This document shows positions 28,251 to 36,916 of a DNA stretch of 64,000 nt, piece by piece (position 1 is the first letter of the stretch; each line of letters begins with the position of its first letter). Both the position numbers and the translations under genes were made by a program. Below the pieces are notes generated by a model. That model was given only the letters and a program-made list of their open reading frames with translations. It made no database searches and was not told the origin of the DNA. Source of the stretch: Salinibacter altiplanensis (lineage in GTDB: Bacteria; Bacteroidota; Rhodothermia; Rhodothermales; Salinibacteraceae); contig NZ_NCQY01000004.1 of the NCBI RefSeq assembly GCF_002894645.1, positions 1 through 64,000 of the forward strand. Reading direction: 5' to 3'.

Positions 28251-29843
28251 CTACTGTCGGGGCGCTCGAATCACCGCCGCCCCCGATGCAGTCCGCCGAA
28301 CGGTGGCCCCGTCCGTGGGCGTCAGTGACTGCGCAGATGCCGTTGTGCTCGATCCGGCGCCAGGAGGGGTGAGGACAACCTCTAGACTGCCGTTCGGGCC
28401 GTCCAGCGTGATCGTGACCGTTTCGACTTTCGGATCTTCGGCAACCTCCGGGTCCGGATCCTCAACGACCCGGAAGGTGAAGGACGTGATCTCGTCCTTG
28501 TTCGTAATGTCCTCCGCCTCAAATCCGTCGTCGTCAGTGTCACTGAGGGCGGTGTCGTCGAGGGTGACCTCGGTACTCCCTACAGCCTTCACCTGCGTTC
28601 CCTCGGCCTGCACCTGAATGGTCGTCCCCGGCGCCAGCGGATTATTATTTTCTACGTCCTGCACCGTCAGGTCGTAGGTCTGGCCCAATTCGGCCGAACT
28701 GGGGTCCACCTCCACCTCTGGTCGCCCCGAAAAGACAATCGGAATCGTCTCGGAAATCGTGTTTTCGTTGCCGGTGTCCGCCGGGTCGGGGCAGTTGTCG
28801 GGGTCCACGATCGTGTTCACGGCGTCGGTTCCCGCCGTCTCGGCCCGCACAGTGCCGACCCCGCCGCTCGGCAACGGCTGCGCAGACGTGAGCGCCACGC
28901 CCCCCTGCCCCTGATCATCGGTCTGGAGCGAGCCCCCGATAAGCCCCGCATTCGCACTGAAGGAGACGGCCGTTCCGGGCACCACAGGGTTTCCGTACTT
29001 GTCGCCTACGAAAACCTGGATGGAGGTCGTCACCCCGAGGTCGACGAGACCGGGAAAGTTGAACCGCTCCGGGGCGAGGCTGAAGTGACACTTGTTGGGG
29101 AGACCGCCGTGAACCGAAAGGCCCACGGGCTTGGACTGAAAGGCCGTGCCGTCGGGCCGTTCAGTCTCGGCGACCACCTGCACCACGCCCGCGGTCGTGC
29201 CGCTCGACACGTTCACGGTGGCCTGCCCTTGGCCGTTGGTCTGCACAGTGCTCGGGGTCAGGGTCGCACCGTCCGGCTTTTGACCAAACCGGAAGTCTAC
29301 GTCCACGGCCTGCTCCGCCTGGATGGCCTTTCCGGTCGAGTCGACAACCTGAAAGGTGAGGCGAGCGATGCTCGTGCCCCCGCTTTCCTGAACGCGAATC
29401 GAGCCGGCTGACTGATTCTGGAGCAAAATGTCCGTGGGCCGTCCAGGCTCTCGGTTTTCTTCTCCCCCGATGTTAAGCTTGAAAGTCGAAACGGACCTCC
29501 TCCCTACATCAGGCAACACCTCCAGCGTTTTTTCTTCACGGACTTCCTCCACTGAAACTGTGATGGTGACCTCGGCAGACTCTTCTACCTCAAGAGTCGC
29601 GCTGTAGGAGCCTGTCGAGTCAGTCTCAGTTTTTTGGCTAATCGCCTCTCCCGTCTCGTCTTGATACCGAATGATTACATCCGCACCGACCAGCGGGGTG
29701 GATTCCGTATCCTCTACGTCACCAGTCACGGTCACATCACTGGAGCCGGCCCCGCCCAGGTCGCACCCGAGTCCCCCAATCAAGAGCAAAAGAATCGCGA
29801 GGAAGGAAAAAGGCAATCGACCGGTGGGAAGAACGGAAGCCAT
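28251..29843 (-). CDS. Surface lipoprotein with carboxypeptidase-regulatory and Ig-like (Big_1) domains
   Basis: A 530-aa secreted lipoprotein. The signal peptide is hydrophobic (FSFLAILLLLIGGLGC) with lipobox Cys27. Next is a carboxypeptidase-regulatory-like/CNA-B-type beta domain (about 35-120: TPLVGADVIIRYQDETG, DSTGSYSATLEV), then two or more bacterial Ig-like domains of the Big_1/invasin kind with TNGQGQATVNVSSG and DKYGNPVVPGTAVSF signatures, and an acidic, Pro-rich C-terminal part. Probably an outer-surface structural or adhesive protein. The start at ATG 29843 gives a proper signal peptide; the longer frame to 29981 does not. Confidence 0.82.
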   Translation of the reverse strand: MASVLPTGRLPFSFLAILLLLIGGLGCDLGGAGSSDVTVTGDVEDTESTPLVGADVIIRYQDETGEAISQKTETDSTGSYSATLEVEESAEVTITVSVEEVREEKTLEVLPDVGRRSVSTFKLNIGGEENREPGRPTDILLQNQSAGSIRVQESGGTSIARLTFQVVDSTGKAIQAEQAVDVDFRFGQKPDGATLTPSTVQTNGQGQATVNVSSGTTAGVVQVVAETERPDGTAFQSKPVGLSVHGGLPNKCHFSLAPERFNFPGLVDLGVTTSIQVFVGDKYGNPVVPGTAVSFSANAGLIGGSLQTDDQGQGGVALTSAQPLPSGGVGTVRAETAGTDAVNTIVDPDNCPDPADTGNENTISETIPIVFSGRPEVEVDPSSAELGQTYDLTVQDVENNNPLAPGTTIQVQAEGTQVKAVGSTEVTLDDTALSDTDDDGFEAEDITNKDEITSFTFRVVEDPDPEVAEDPKVETVTITLDGPNGSLEVVLTPPGAGSSTTASAQSLTPTDGATVRRTASGAAVIRAPRQ

Positions 29844-30396
29844 GAACCCGGAGAGGAGATCGGAATTTGACGCACCCTTATGGTGCGGCAAGAAGCGTTC
29901 CGGAATCTCCTCCCCCTCGTCTGCCTCCCTTCTGAGCGACGCGATGCATCCCCGGTTTCCCCGCCCGCTCACCGAATCCAATCCAACGTATGGCGGACGA
30001 GAAAGAGAACAAATGCGGCGGAGGGGCAGAAGAGTCGGGACCTTCCCCCACCGTACGGATAATCCTATAGATTTTTTTGACTCCTCTTTTGGAGTATTAC
30101 GTCAGCAAAACACTAGTTTTTGGGGCAAAATGCCGGAGAGGCACGCCCAAAGAGGTGACTTTCGTAACGGAAGGGTTGGAATTTTTACACCCCTGGTATT
30201 CGCATGGGCCCTGTTTCTCCAGGCACGGGCACTCATCCACAATCGGTGACCGTGCGGCAAGACGGAAGAGGACGCGGGGGCGGCCTCGCCAACGAAGGAC
30301 AAAGTTTGATTGGAGACCGCAAGAAAGCGATAAGCCTTCAAGGGGCACGTCTCGTCCGAGCATCCGCTGTCTGAGGCGTTCTCCACCGCCGCCTCC
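29844..30396. other. 553-bp spacer without a gene
   Basis: No credible coding frame on either strand. The part at 30050-30135 is markedly AT-richer than its surroundings and contains a small hairpin, ACTCC (30080-30084) and GGAGT (30091-30095). It probably carries the promoter of the Ig-like lipoprotein gene (minus strand) and possibly the 3' end of the scpA transcript. Confidence 0.5.
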
Positions 30397-31218
30397 TCAT
30401 TCCTCGCCGGAACGTCCCGAAGGCGGTCCAACGGCCCCGTCCCCTTGAAGTCCTGGGGGAACCTGCTGGAGCGGGCGGTCGGACTGGAGCGCAGCGTCGT
30501 CTCGAGCCTCCACAGAGAAGTCCGACGCCCGCTCTGCCACCCGAAGCCGAAGGTGTTGCTGCCGCGTCAGCTCCAGGAGGGCCAAAAACGTCGCAATGAC
30601 AAAGCCTCGCGATTCCCCCCTAATCAGTGTCCGAAAGGACACCTGCGAGTCGCGACGCAGGCGCTCAACGACGTATCGCTGCTGTTCCTCGACGGTGTGT
30701 TCAAGCGGCGCGACCTCGTGGATGGGCTCGCTCTCGTCGTCGTCCTCGTCGGCTTCGAGGACCCGCCCCAGCGCTTCGACCAGCTCGAAGACCGACGCGT
30801 CCACCTCCACCTCGTGAGACTCCTCAACACGCTCCCGATCCGCAGATGCGTCCCCCCGCACGAAGTGCTCGCGCCGACGCTCCCGGCGGGTAGAGAGCTG
30901 GTCGGCCGCCTCTTTGAACCGCACGTATTCCAGAAGGCGCTCCACCAGCTCTCGGCGCGGGTCCACGGCCTCTCCCTCCTCGTCGGCGTCCTGGGAGGGC
31001 AGAAGCATGCGGGCCTTGATGTTGATGAGAAGGGCCGCCATGTAGATAAAGTCGCCCACACCATCCAGGTCGATTTCCTCCATCACACGGACGTACGTGA
31101 GGTATTCATCCGCGATGCGGGCAATGGGAATGTCGTAGATGTCGATCTCGTCCCGTTTGATAAAGAACAGGAGGAGATCCATCGGTCCCTCAAATTGCTC
31201 CAGCTCAACCCGGTACAT
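30397..31218 (-). CDS. scpA: Segregation and condensation protein A
   Basis: A 273-aa kleisin-like subunit that bridges SMC and ScpB in the chromosome condensin. The N-terminal MYRVELEQFEGPMDLLLFFI and IYDIPIARIADEYL are diagnostic; DFIYMAALLINIKARMLLP follows. The C-terminal winged-helix region is present (VSFRTLI), then a Gly/Pro/Gln-rich tail. I chose ATG 31218; a GTG two codons upstream is possible. scpB and smc are not in the window. It follows galE by 58 bp. Confidence 0.9.
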   Translation of the reverse strand: MYRVELEQFEGPMDLLLFFIKRDEIDIYDIPIARIADEYLTYVRVMEEIDLDGVGDFIYMAALLINIKARMLLPSQDADEEGEAVDPRRELVERLLEYVRFKEAADQLSTRRERRREHFVRGDASADRERVEESHEVEVDASVFELVEALGRVLEADEDDDESEPIHEVAPLEHTVEEQQRYVVERLRRDSQVSFRTLIRGESRGFVIATFLALLELTRQQHLRLRVAERASDFSVEARDDAALQSDRPLQQVPPGLQGDGAVGPPSGRSGEE

Positions 31219-31276
31219 GCCCACTGGTGTTGTTTTATGGAGAACGACGGTCCCCCGTCCTCATCGCCGCAGACAT

Positions 31277-32263
31277 TCACTCCGGGGCTCCGTACCCGTC
31301 TGGATGGCGCCGGTGCCACTCCCAGGCCGACCCGATAATGTCGTTGAGGGCACCATGCTGCGGGGCCCAGCCAAGCTCGTTACGGATCTTGTCACTGCTC
31401 GCAATGAGGGCCGGCGGGTCGCCCGGTCGCGGATCGCCCGCTTCGGCGGGAATTTCATGGCCCGTAACACGACGGGCCGTCTCGATGACCTCCCGCACGC
31501 TGTAGCCCTGTCCGTTGCCGAGGTTGTATACGCGGCTCTCCTCCTCCAGCGCATCCAGGGCCCGGATGTGCGCCTGTGCAAGGTCGAGCACGTGGATGTA
31601 GTCCCGCACACACGTCCCGTCGGGGGTGTCGTAGTCGTCCCCGAAGATGACAATCTTGTCGCGCTGGCCGAGCGCAACTTCCAGAACAATAGGGATCAGG
31701 TGCGTCTCGGGATCGTGGTCTTCTCCCTGATCAGGCCCGGCGGCCCCCGCCGCGTTGAAGTAACGGAGTGCAGCGTAGGTAAGCCCCTCTGTTTCGTCGA
31801 GCCAGTGGAGGGTCCGCTCCAGCATGAACTTCGACTCCCCGTAGGGACTTCCGGGATCAACCGTCACGTCCTCGTCGATCGGGATGCGCTCCGGGGTGCC
31901 GAACAGATTCGCGGTCGAGGAAAGGATGAAGCGGTCTACACCATGCTCCACGGCGGACTTCATCAGGTTGATCCCGCACCGCACATTTTCGTCGAGGTAG
32001 AGGAACGGCTTCTCCATCGACTCCCCAACCAGGGTGTGCGAGGCAAAGTGCATGATCGCCTCCGGCCGATGCTCGGCGAGGGTGCGGTCGACGAGTCCAC
32101 GATCGTTCAGGTCGCCGTGGACGAAGGCCGCGTCGTCCGGCACCGCCGCCCGGTGGCCCTGTGATAGATTGTCGAGCACGGTCACGTCAATACCGGTCTC
32201 CACGAGTCTTCGGGCCACGGTGCTCCCGATGTACCCGGCTCCTCCTGTAACAAGAACGCGCAT
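31277..32263 (-). CDS. galE: UDP-glucose 4-epimerase
   Basis: A 328-aa SDR-superfamily enzyme that interconverts UDP-glucose and UDP-galactose for polysaccharide synthesis. The NAD-binding GGAGYIG is at 7-13, the Ser of the triad is in [11 protein letters not shown] (about 115-117), and Y141-xxx-K145 is in [14 protein letters not shown] and the C-terminal [15 protein letters not shown] are typical. It is separated from pnp by a terminator. Confidence 0.93.
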   Translation of the reverse strand: MRVLVTGGAGYIGSTVARRLVETGIDVTVLDNLSQGHRAAVPDDAAFVHGDLNDRGLVDRTLAEHRPEAIMHFASHTLVGESMEKPFLYLDENVRCGINLMKSAVEHGVDRFILSSTANLFGTPERIPIDEDVTVDPGSPYGESKFMLERTLHWLDETEGLTYAALRYFNAAGAAGPDQGEDHDPETHLIPIVLEVALGQRDKIVIFGDDYDTPDGTCVRDYIHVLDLAQAHIRALDALEEESRVYNLGNGQGYSVREVIETARRVTGHEIPAEAGDPRPGDPPALIASSDKIRNELGWAPQHGALNDIIGSAWEWHRRHPDGYGAPE

Positions 32264-32327
32264 AAGCGTCAGGAATGGTGTGCAGTTCGTTGTAAAGGCG
32301 AACGGCCCCGATGCATTTCGCCCCTAT

Positions 32328-32358
32328 ACAAACGGCGAGAGCCCGAGGGCCCTCGCCG
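32328..32358 (-). terminator. Terminator downstream of pnp
   Basis: A strong minus-strand hairpin: 11-bp arms at 32348-32358 and 32333-32343 (one G-U) around a 4-base loop, then TTTGT. The U tract is short. It separates the pnp transcript from galE. Confidence 0.6.
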
Positions 32359-32416
32359 CTTGTGTGGCAAAATGTGTCACTGAGGCCCGCCGTGTGTCAC
32401 GGGCGCCGCGTCGACT

Positions 32417-34555
32417 CTATTCGGTCTGTTCTCCGTTCTCCTCCGAGACAAACGGCTTGCGCGTGAGGCGCATCTTGCCGTCGTCGTGAACCTCAAGGAG
32501 ATGGACCTTTACCTTGTCGCCAACCTCAAGGTAGTCCTCGACGTTTTCGACGTAATCGTGGTCAATCTCGGAGACGTGGAGAAGGCCCGTCTTCTCGGGC
32601 ATAATCTCGACGAAGGCTCCAAAGTCGCGGATGCCCTTGACCGTGCCCATGTAGTCCTCTCCCTCCTCCGGCACGGCCACGATCTGCTTGATCCGCTCGA
32701 TGGCCGCCTCGGCGTCGGTTTGGTTGGTCGCCGCGATCGTCACGATGCCTACGCCGTCTTCCTCCTCCACCGTAACCTCGGTGTTCGTCTCTTCCTGAAC
32801 GCTCTTCACAACCTTGCCGCCCGGGCCGATAACGGCACCAATCCGATCGGGGTCGATCGTGAGCTTGGTGAGGCGCGGGGCGTGGCTGGACAGCTCGGTC
32901 CGCGGCTCCGAAACGGTCTCCTCCATGCGGTCGAGGATGTGGTGACGCGCGTCTCGGGACTGCTTCAGGGCCTTCAGCATGACGTCGCGCGAGAGGCCCT
33001 CAATCTTCATGTCCATCTGACACGCCGTGATGCCATCCCGCGTGCCCGTGAGCTTGAAGTCCATGTCGCCCAGGTGGTCCTCCTGGCCAAGAATGTCAGT
33101 GAGCACGGTCGTCTCGTCGTCTTCCTGCACGAGCCCCATCGCAATGCCGGCCACCGGCTTCTCGATGGGCACCCCGGCATCCATGAGCGCCAGGCTGCCG
33201 GCGCACACGCTGGCCATCGACGAGGAGCCGTTCGACTCCATCACGTCGGCGTTGATGCGAATGGTGTACGGGAACTGATCCTGCTCCGGGATAACCGGCC
33301 GCAGGGCCCGCTCCGCGAGCATGCTGTGACCAATTTCGCGGCGCTTCGGCCCGCGCAGGTAGCTCGCCTCGCCCACAGAGAACGGCGGAAAGCGATAGTG
33401 GAGGTAAAAGGACTTGTCCGTGTCGGCGAAGACTTCGTCGACCGGCTGCACGTCGTCCGAGGTTCCGAGTGTGATCGAGCCGAGCACCTGCGTCTCCCCC
33501 CGGGTGAAGATGGCGGAGCCGTGAACACGCGGGAGATACCCGATCTCCATCCAAAGGTCGCGGACGTCCGTCTGATCGCGCCCATCGATGCGCTTGCCCT
33601 CGTCGACGATCATGTTGCGCATCTCGTTCTTCTCCACCTCCCCGATCGCATCGCGGACGTCCGACGCGGTGTAGCCCTCGGGGGTCTCGCGTTTCTCTCC
33701 GAGCACGTCGTCGACGGCCTGGTCCTTGAGGTCCCCAATCCCGCCGTGAAACGTCTCTTTGCTGTACGGCCCGTGGATGTGATCGGCCACCTTCGGCCCG
33801 TACTGCTCCCGCATGCGCTGGACCAACGCCTCCGGCACGCGGTCGGCCTCCCACTCGAAGGGCTCGGGCTCGCCCGCCTGCTCCACGAGGCGGTGTTGGC
33901 CTTCGCACAGCCGCCGGATCGACCGGTGGGCAACGTCGAGGGCCTCAATCATGCTCTCCTCGCTAATTTCGTCGGCCTCTCCCTCCACCATCACGAGGGC
34001 GTCTTCCTTTCCCGCCACCACGAGGTCGATGTCACTCTCCTCGGTCTGCTGCATCGTCGGGTTCACGACGTACTCGCCCTCTACGCGCCCCACCCGAACT
34101 TCCGCGAAGGGCCCCGCAAAGGGCGCCCCCGACAGCATGAGGGCAGCGGACGACCCAACGCCGGCAACAACGTCCGCGTCGAAGTCTTGCCCGGCCGAGA
34201 TGACGAAGTTCACGACGTGGACGTCGTGGTAGAACCCATCCGGAAAGAGCGGTCGGATTGCGCGATCGATCAGCCGTGAGGTGAGCGTCTCCTTGTCTGT
34301 GGGGCGCCCTTCGCGCTTAATGAATCCGCCCGGCACCTTCCCCCCCGCCGCAAACTTTTCCCGGTAGTCAACGGTGAGCGGGAAAAAGTTTGACTCGTTT
34401 ACCGAGTCGCTGAGCGTGGCGGTGGAGAGCACCATCGTGTCGCCCAGCCGGGCCACCACAGACCCATCCGCCTGCTTGGCGATGCGACCGGTCTCCAGAG
34501 ACAATGATCGTTCGGGGACGAATTCAACGTCTTCGATGTGGGCTTCAGGCTTCAT
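32417..34555 (-). CDS. pnp: Polyribonucleotide nucleotidyltransferase (PNPase)
   Basis: A 712-aa phosphorolytic 3'-5' exoribonuclease of the RNA degradosome. Two RNase PH domains (first with MVLSTATLSD; second with the FTRGETQVLGSITLGT and RREIGHSMLAERAL motifs), then a KH domain (IGAVIGPGGKVVKSVQEET) and an S1 domain (GTVKGIRDFGAFVEIMPEK). The start is ATG 34555, giving MKPEAHIEDVEF. It is the last gene of the rimP-to-pnp cluster, after rpsO. Confidence 0.97.
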   Translation of the reverse strand: MKPEAHIEDVEFVPERSLSLETGRIAKQADGSVVARLGDTMVLSTATLSDSVNESNFFPLTVDYREKFAAGGKVPGGFIKREGRPTDKETLTSRLIDRAIRPLFPDGFYHDVHVVNFVISAGQDFDADVVAGVGSSAALMLSGAPFAGPFAEVRVGRVEGEYVVNPTMQQTEESDIDLVVAGKEDALVMVEGEADEISEESMIEALDVAHRSIRRLCEGQHRLVEQAGEPEPFEWEADRVPEALVQRMREQYGPKVADHIHGPYSKETFHGGIGDLKDQAVDDVLGEKRETPEGYTASDVRDAIGEVEKNEMRNMIVDEGKRIDGRDQTDVRDLWMEIGYLPRVHGSAIFTRGETQVLGSITLGTSDDVQPVDEVFADTDKSFYLHYRFPPFSVGEASYLRGPKRREIGHSMLAERALRPVIPEQDQFPYTIRINADVMESNGSSSMASVCAGSLALMDAGVPIEKPVAGIAMGLVQEDDETTVLTDILGQEDHLGDMDFKLTGTRDGITACQMDMKIEGLSRDVMLKALKQSRDARHHILDRMEETVSEPRTELSSHAPRLTKLTIDPDRIGAVIGPGGKVVKSVQEETNTEVTVEEEDGVGIVTIAATNQTDAEAAIERIKQIVAVPEEGEDYMGTVKGIRDFGAFVEIMPEKTGLLHVSEIDHDYVENVEDYLEVGDKVKVHLLEVHDDGKMRLTRKPFVSEENGEQTE

Positions 34556-34642
34556 ACGTCTCAATCTACTACCATGAGTCGACAAAAGGCGAAAGGGGGT
34601 CCGACAGGAAGCCGGACGAGGAGGAGGCCCGGGCAGCCCCCA

Positions 34643-34679
34643 CAAAGCAAACGGCCTCCCGGCAGAACCGGGACGCCGT
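34643..34679 (-). terminator. Terminator between rpsO and pnp
   Basis: Minus-strand hairpin with 12-base arms at 34668-34679 and 34651-34662, one internal mismatch, loop of five, followed by TTGCTTTG. It lies 14 bp after the rpsO stop. In many bacteria an rpsO-pnp intergenic terminator leaves partial readthrough into pnp. Confidence 0.65.
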
Positions 34680-34692
34680 GTGGAAAGACGGG

Positions 34693-34959
34693 TTATTTCC
34701 GGAGCTCCAATTCGTCTCGGATGGTCCGATACCGCTCAATCTCATTTTCCTGAAGATAGTTGAGCAGCCGCCGACGCTTTCCAACGAGGTCGAGGAGCCC
34801 CCGTCGAGTAGAATTGTCGTTGGGATGATCCTCAAGGTGCTCCGTGAGATGTTCGATCCGCTTCGTAAAGATCGCAATTTGCACCTCCGGGGTACCGGTG
34901 TCGTTCGGGCCGTTGCCGAACCGATCTATGATCTTCTGTTGCTCTTCTTGTGTAATCAT
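34693..34959 (-). CDS. rpsO: 30S ribosomal protein S15
   Basis: An 88-aa uS15, primary 16S rRNA binder. [50 protein letters not shown] and [10 protein letters not shown] are canonical. It sits between ribF and pnp, the common bacterial order. Confidence 0.97.
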   Translation of the reverse strand: MITQEEQQKIIDRFGNGPNDTGTPEVQIAIFTKRIEHLTEHLEDHPNDNSTRRGLLDLVGKRRRLLNYLQENEIERYRTIRDELELRK

Positions 34960-35084
34960 CGTGCGGGGAAGTACCTCTTTAGATTATGCCATGCTAAAGA
35001 AGAAACCGCGATTCCAGTGTGGGTCCGCGGGCAAGTGTGCCGAACACGATTTTCGTCCCGAAACGGGAAGACACTGAATAGCCG

Positions 35085-36020
35085 TCAGGCTTGTGTTCGG
35101 ATAACAGTTCTGCAACGCTCTTCGTCTTCAGAAAGTTGCGCCGCCAGTGCCGTCGCAGATTCAAACTTCTGTTCGGCCCGCAGTCTTTGCAGGAACTCAA
35201 CAGAAAGAGTGGCTCCGTATAAATCGCCCTCGTAGTCCAGGAGATGCACCTCGACGGTGACGTCCATCTCGTCAAACGTGGGTCTACGCCCGATATTCAT
35301 CATGCCTCCCCGGCGGTTCCCATTCGGAAGCACAACCATCGTGGCGTACACCCCGCGTTTGGGAGTCAGTTTGCGGGCGTCCTCGAGGGCAAGATTGGCA
35401 GTGGGGTAGCCGAGCTCTCGCCCGCGCCCCTGTCCTCGAGAGACGAGGCCACTGAGCCGGTAGGGCCGCCCCAATCGGGCATTGGCCTGTTCGATGCTCC
35501 CCTCGGTCAACAGCAGGGACCGGATGGTGCTGGAGGACACGACGTCGTGATCGACCTCTTGTGGAGGGATAACATCCACCGAAAAGCCGTGCTGCTCTCC
35601 AAACTCGCGGAGATCTTCGACGTCGCCGGCTCGGCCTTTGCCAAACCGGTGGTCGTAGCCAACCGTGATCTCTTGCGCGCCGATCCGATCTACCAGTACT
35701 TCTTCGACATAGGCCTTCGGACCCAGTTGCGCAAAGTCGTTCGAAAACGGGATGACGACGAACCGGTCGAGACCAAGACCTTCCAGCAGATCTGCCCGCT
35801 CAGCCACGGTCGTCAGGAGCGGAACCTCCTCGTCGTGCACCACAGCCCGCGGGTGAGGATCGAACGAGACGAGGGTACTTGGCCCGTCTTGCGCCTCAGC
35901 CCGTTCTTGAAGGTATTCAATAATTGCTCGATGGCCGCAATGCACACCGTCAAACGTTCCGACGGTCACAACCGATCGGGGATCGTGACTAATGGCATCC
36001 CATCCAATTTCGCGCTTCAT
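35085..36020 (-). CDS. ribF: Bifunctional riboflavin kinase / FAD synthetase
   Basis: A 311-aa enzyme making FMN and then FAD. The N-terminal nucleotidyltransferase domain has TVGTFDGVHCGHRAI and ITVGYDHRFGKGRAG; the C-terminal flavokinase domain has GRGRELGYPTANL and the RRPTFD segment. The start is ATG 36020; twenty-four upstream codons are unconserved. It lies between the truB-less gap and rpsO. Confidence 0.95.
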   Translation of the reverse strand: MKREIGWDAISHDPRSVVTVGTFDGVHCGHRAIIEYLQERAEAQDGPSTLVSFDPHPRAVVHDEEVPLLTTVAERADLLEGLGLDRFVVIPFSNDFAQLGPKAYVEEVLVDRIGAQEITVGYDHRFGKGRAGDVEDLREFGEQHGFSVDVIPPQEVDHDVVSSSTIRSLLLTEGSIEQANARLGRPYRLSGLVSRGQGRGRELGYPTANLALEDARKLTPKRGVYATMVVLPNGNRRGGMMNIGRRPTFDEMDVTVEVHLLDYEGDLYGATLSVEFLQRLRAEQKFESATALAAQLSEDEERCRTVIRTQA

Positions 36021-36443
36021 GGAGGCATCGGCTCGTCCTAGATCAGCGTATCCGGCGGGGCTCGCCGGCCCCGCTCGTGGTTGGCGGCACACGATCCTGC
36101 GACGGCATCGCGCAGGGGCCCGCGGGGGTCCGCACCAGGGCCTTCACCGGAGTCGCGGGCAAGTGCCCCAACTGCTCCGGCGGGCATTCCTTCTTCTCGG
36201 GGTGGAGATCCGTGATGGTGACCGGCCGAGCGTCTCTGGACGAGCGGCTCGGGCCCAACACAGCGGGGCGTTCCCTGCGATCTCCTCCCACTGTTCTGCG
36301 GGGTGTTGGTAGACGAGTCGTTCCGGTTCGCCGCCACAGGTTTGAGGGCGTGAGGGCGCAGCTCTTCCCTGCGCCGCAAGGCCGTCGCGGACAACATGTC
36401 TCGTCGGTCCACTTCGGAAGGAGAAGGCCGCCGACGGCCCCGC
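36021..36443. other. 423-bp gap where truB is usually found
   Basis: In many bacteria the order here is rbfA, truB, ribF. I see no TruB signature (no KPxGxTS or GTLDP motif) in any frame. The minus strand has open frames (to 36038 and 36043), with some protein-like stretches in different frames (e.g. ERLVYQHPAEQWEEIAGN and PVTITDLHPEKKECPPEQ), which could mean a frame-disrupted gene, but I cannot name one. Confidence 0.4.
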
Positions 36444-36842
36444 TCACTCAGGGGGGTCAGAGGCATTCTCTGTGTCTCCGAGCCGTCGCTCTCGCTCCTC
36501 CCGGATGCGATCAAACAAGTTCTCCATGCGCTTGGCCTCTTCCAACGACTCGTCGTGGAAGAATTTGAGCTCCGGGATTTCACGCACCTTGTTTTGAATT
36601 CGGGACGCGAGCTGATTCCGAATCTCGTCCGCAAGGTTTTCCAGTTGCCGGAAGGTGGCTTCTCGTTCCTCGGCGGTATCGCCCATGACGCTCGCGTAGA
36701 GGTACGCGATCGATAAGTCACCGGTCACTCGGGCACGGGTAATCGTCACCATTGGCTGGAGCCGGTCTGCATACTCGCGCTGCAGAATGCGGGCAACCTC
36801 GCGTTGAACGAGCTCTGCGACACGTTCTGTGTACACGCTCAT
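36444..36842 (-). CDS. rbfA: Ribosome-binding factor A
   Basis: A 132-aa KH-like factor for late 30S (16S 5' end) maturation. The N-terminus [43 protein letters not shown] and the C-terminal [21 protein letters not shown] are diagnostic. It ends in an Asp/Glu-rich tail. It follows infB by 74 bp. Confidence 0.94.
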   Translation of the reverse strand: MSVYTERVAELVQREVARILQREYADRLQPMVTITRARVTGDLSIAYLYASVMGDTAEEREATFRQLENLADEIRNQLASRIQNKVREIPELKFFHDESLEEAKRMENLFDRIREERERRLGDTENASDPPE

Positions 36843-36916
36843 AGTGGGGGCAAAGGGATCGGAAGAAAGTCATCAGAGGACAGAGCCGGGCCAGACGTGG
36901 CCTCGACGGAGTGAGG

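Noticed and set aside
32486-34279. A ~600-codon plus-strand open frame antisense to pnp
   Set aside because: High GC leaves few stops opposite real genes; the product is rich in His, Leu, Arg and Val and has no recognisable domain, whereas pnp is complete on the other strand.
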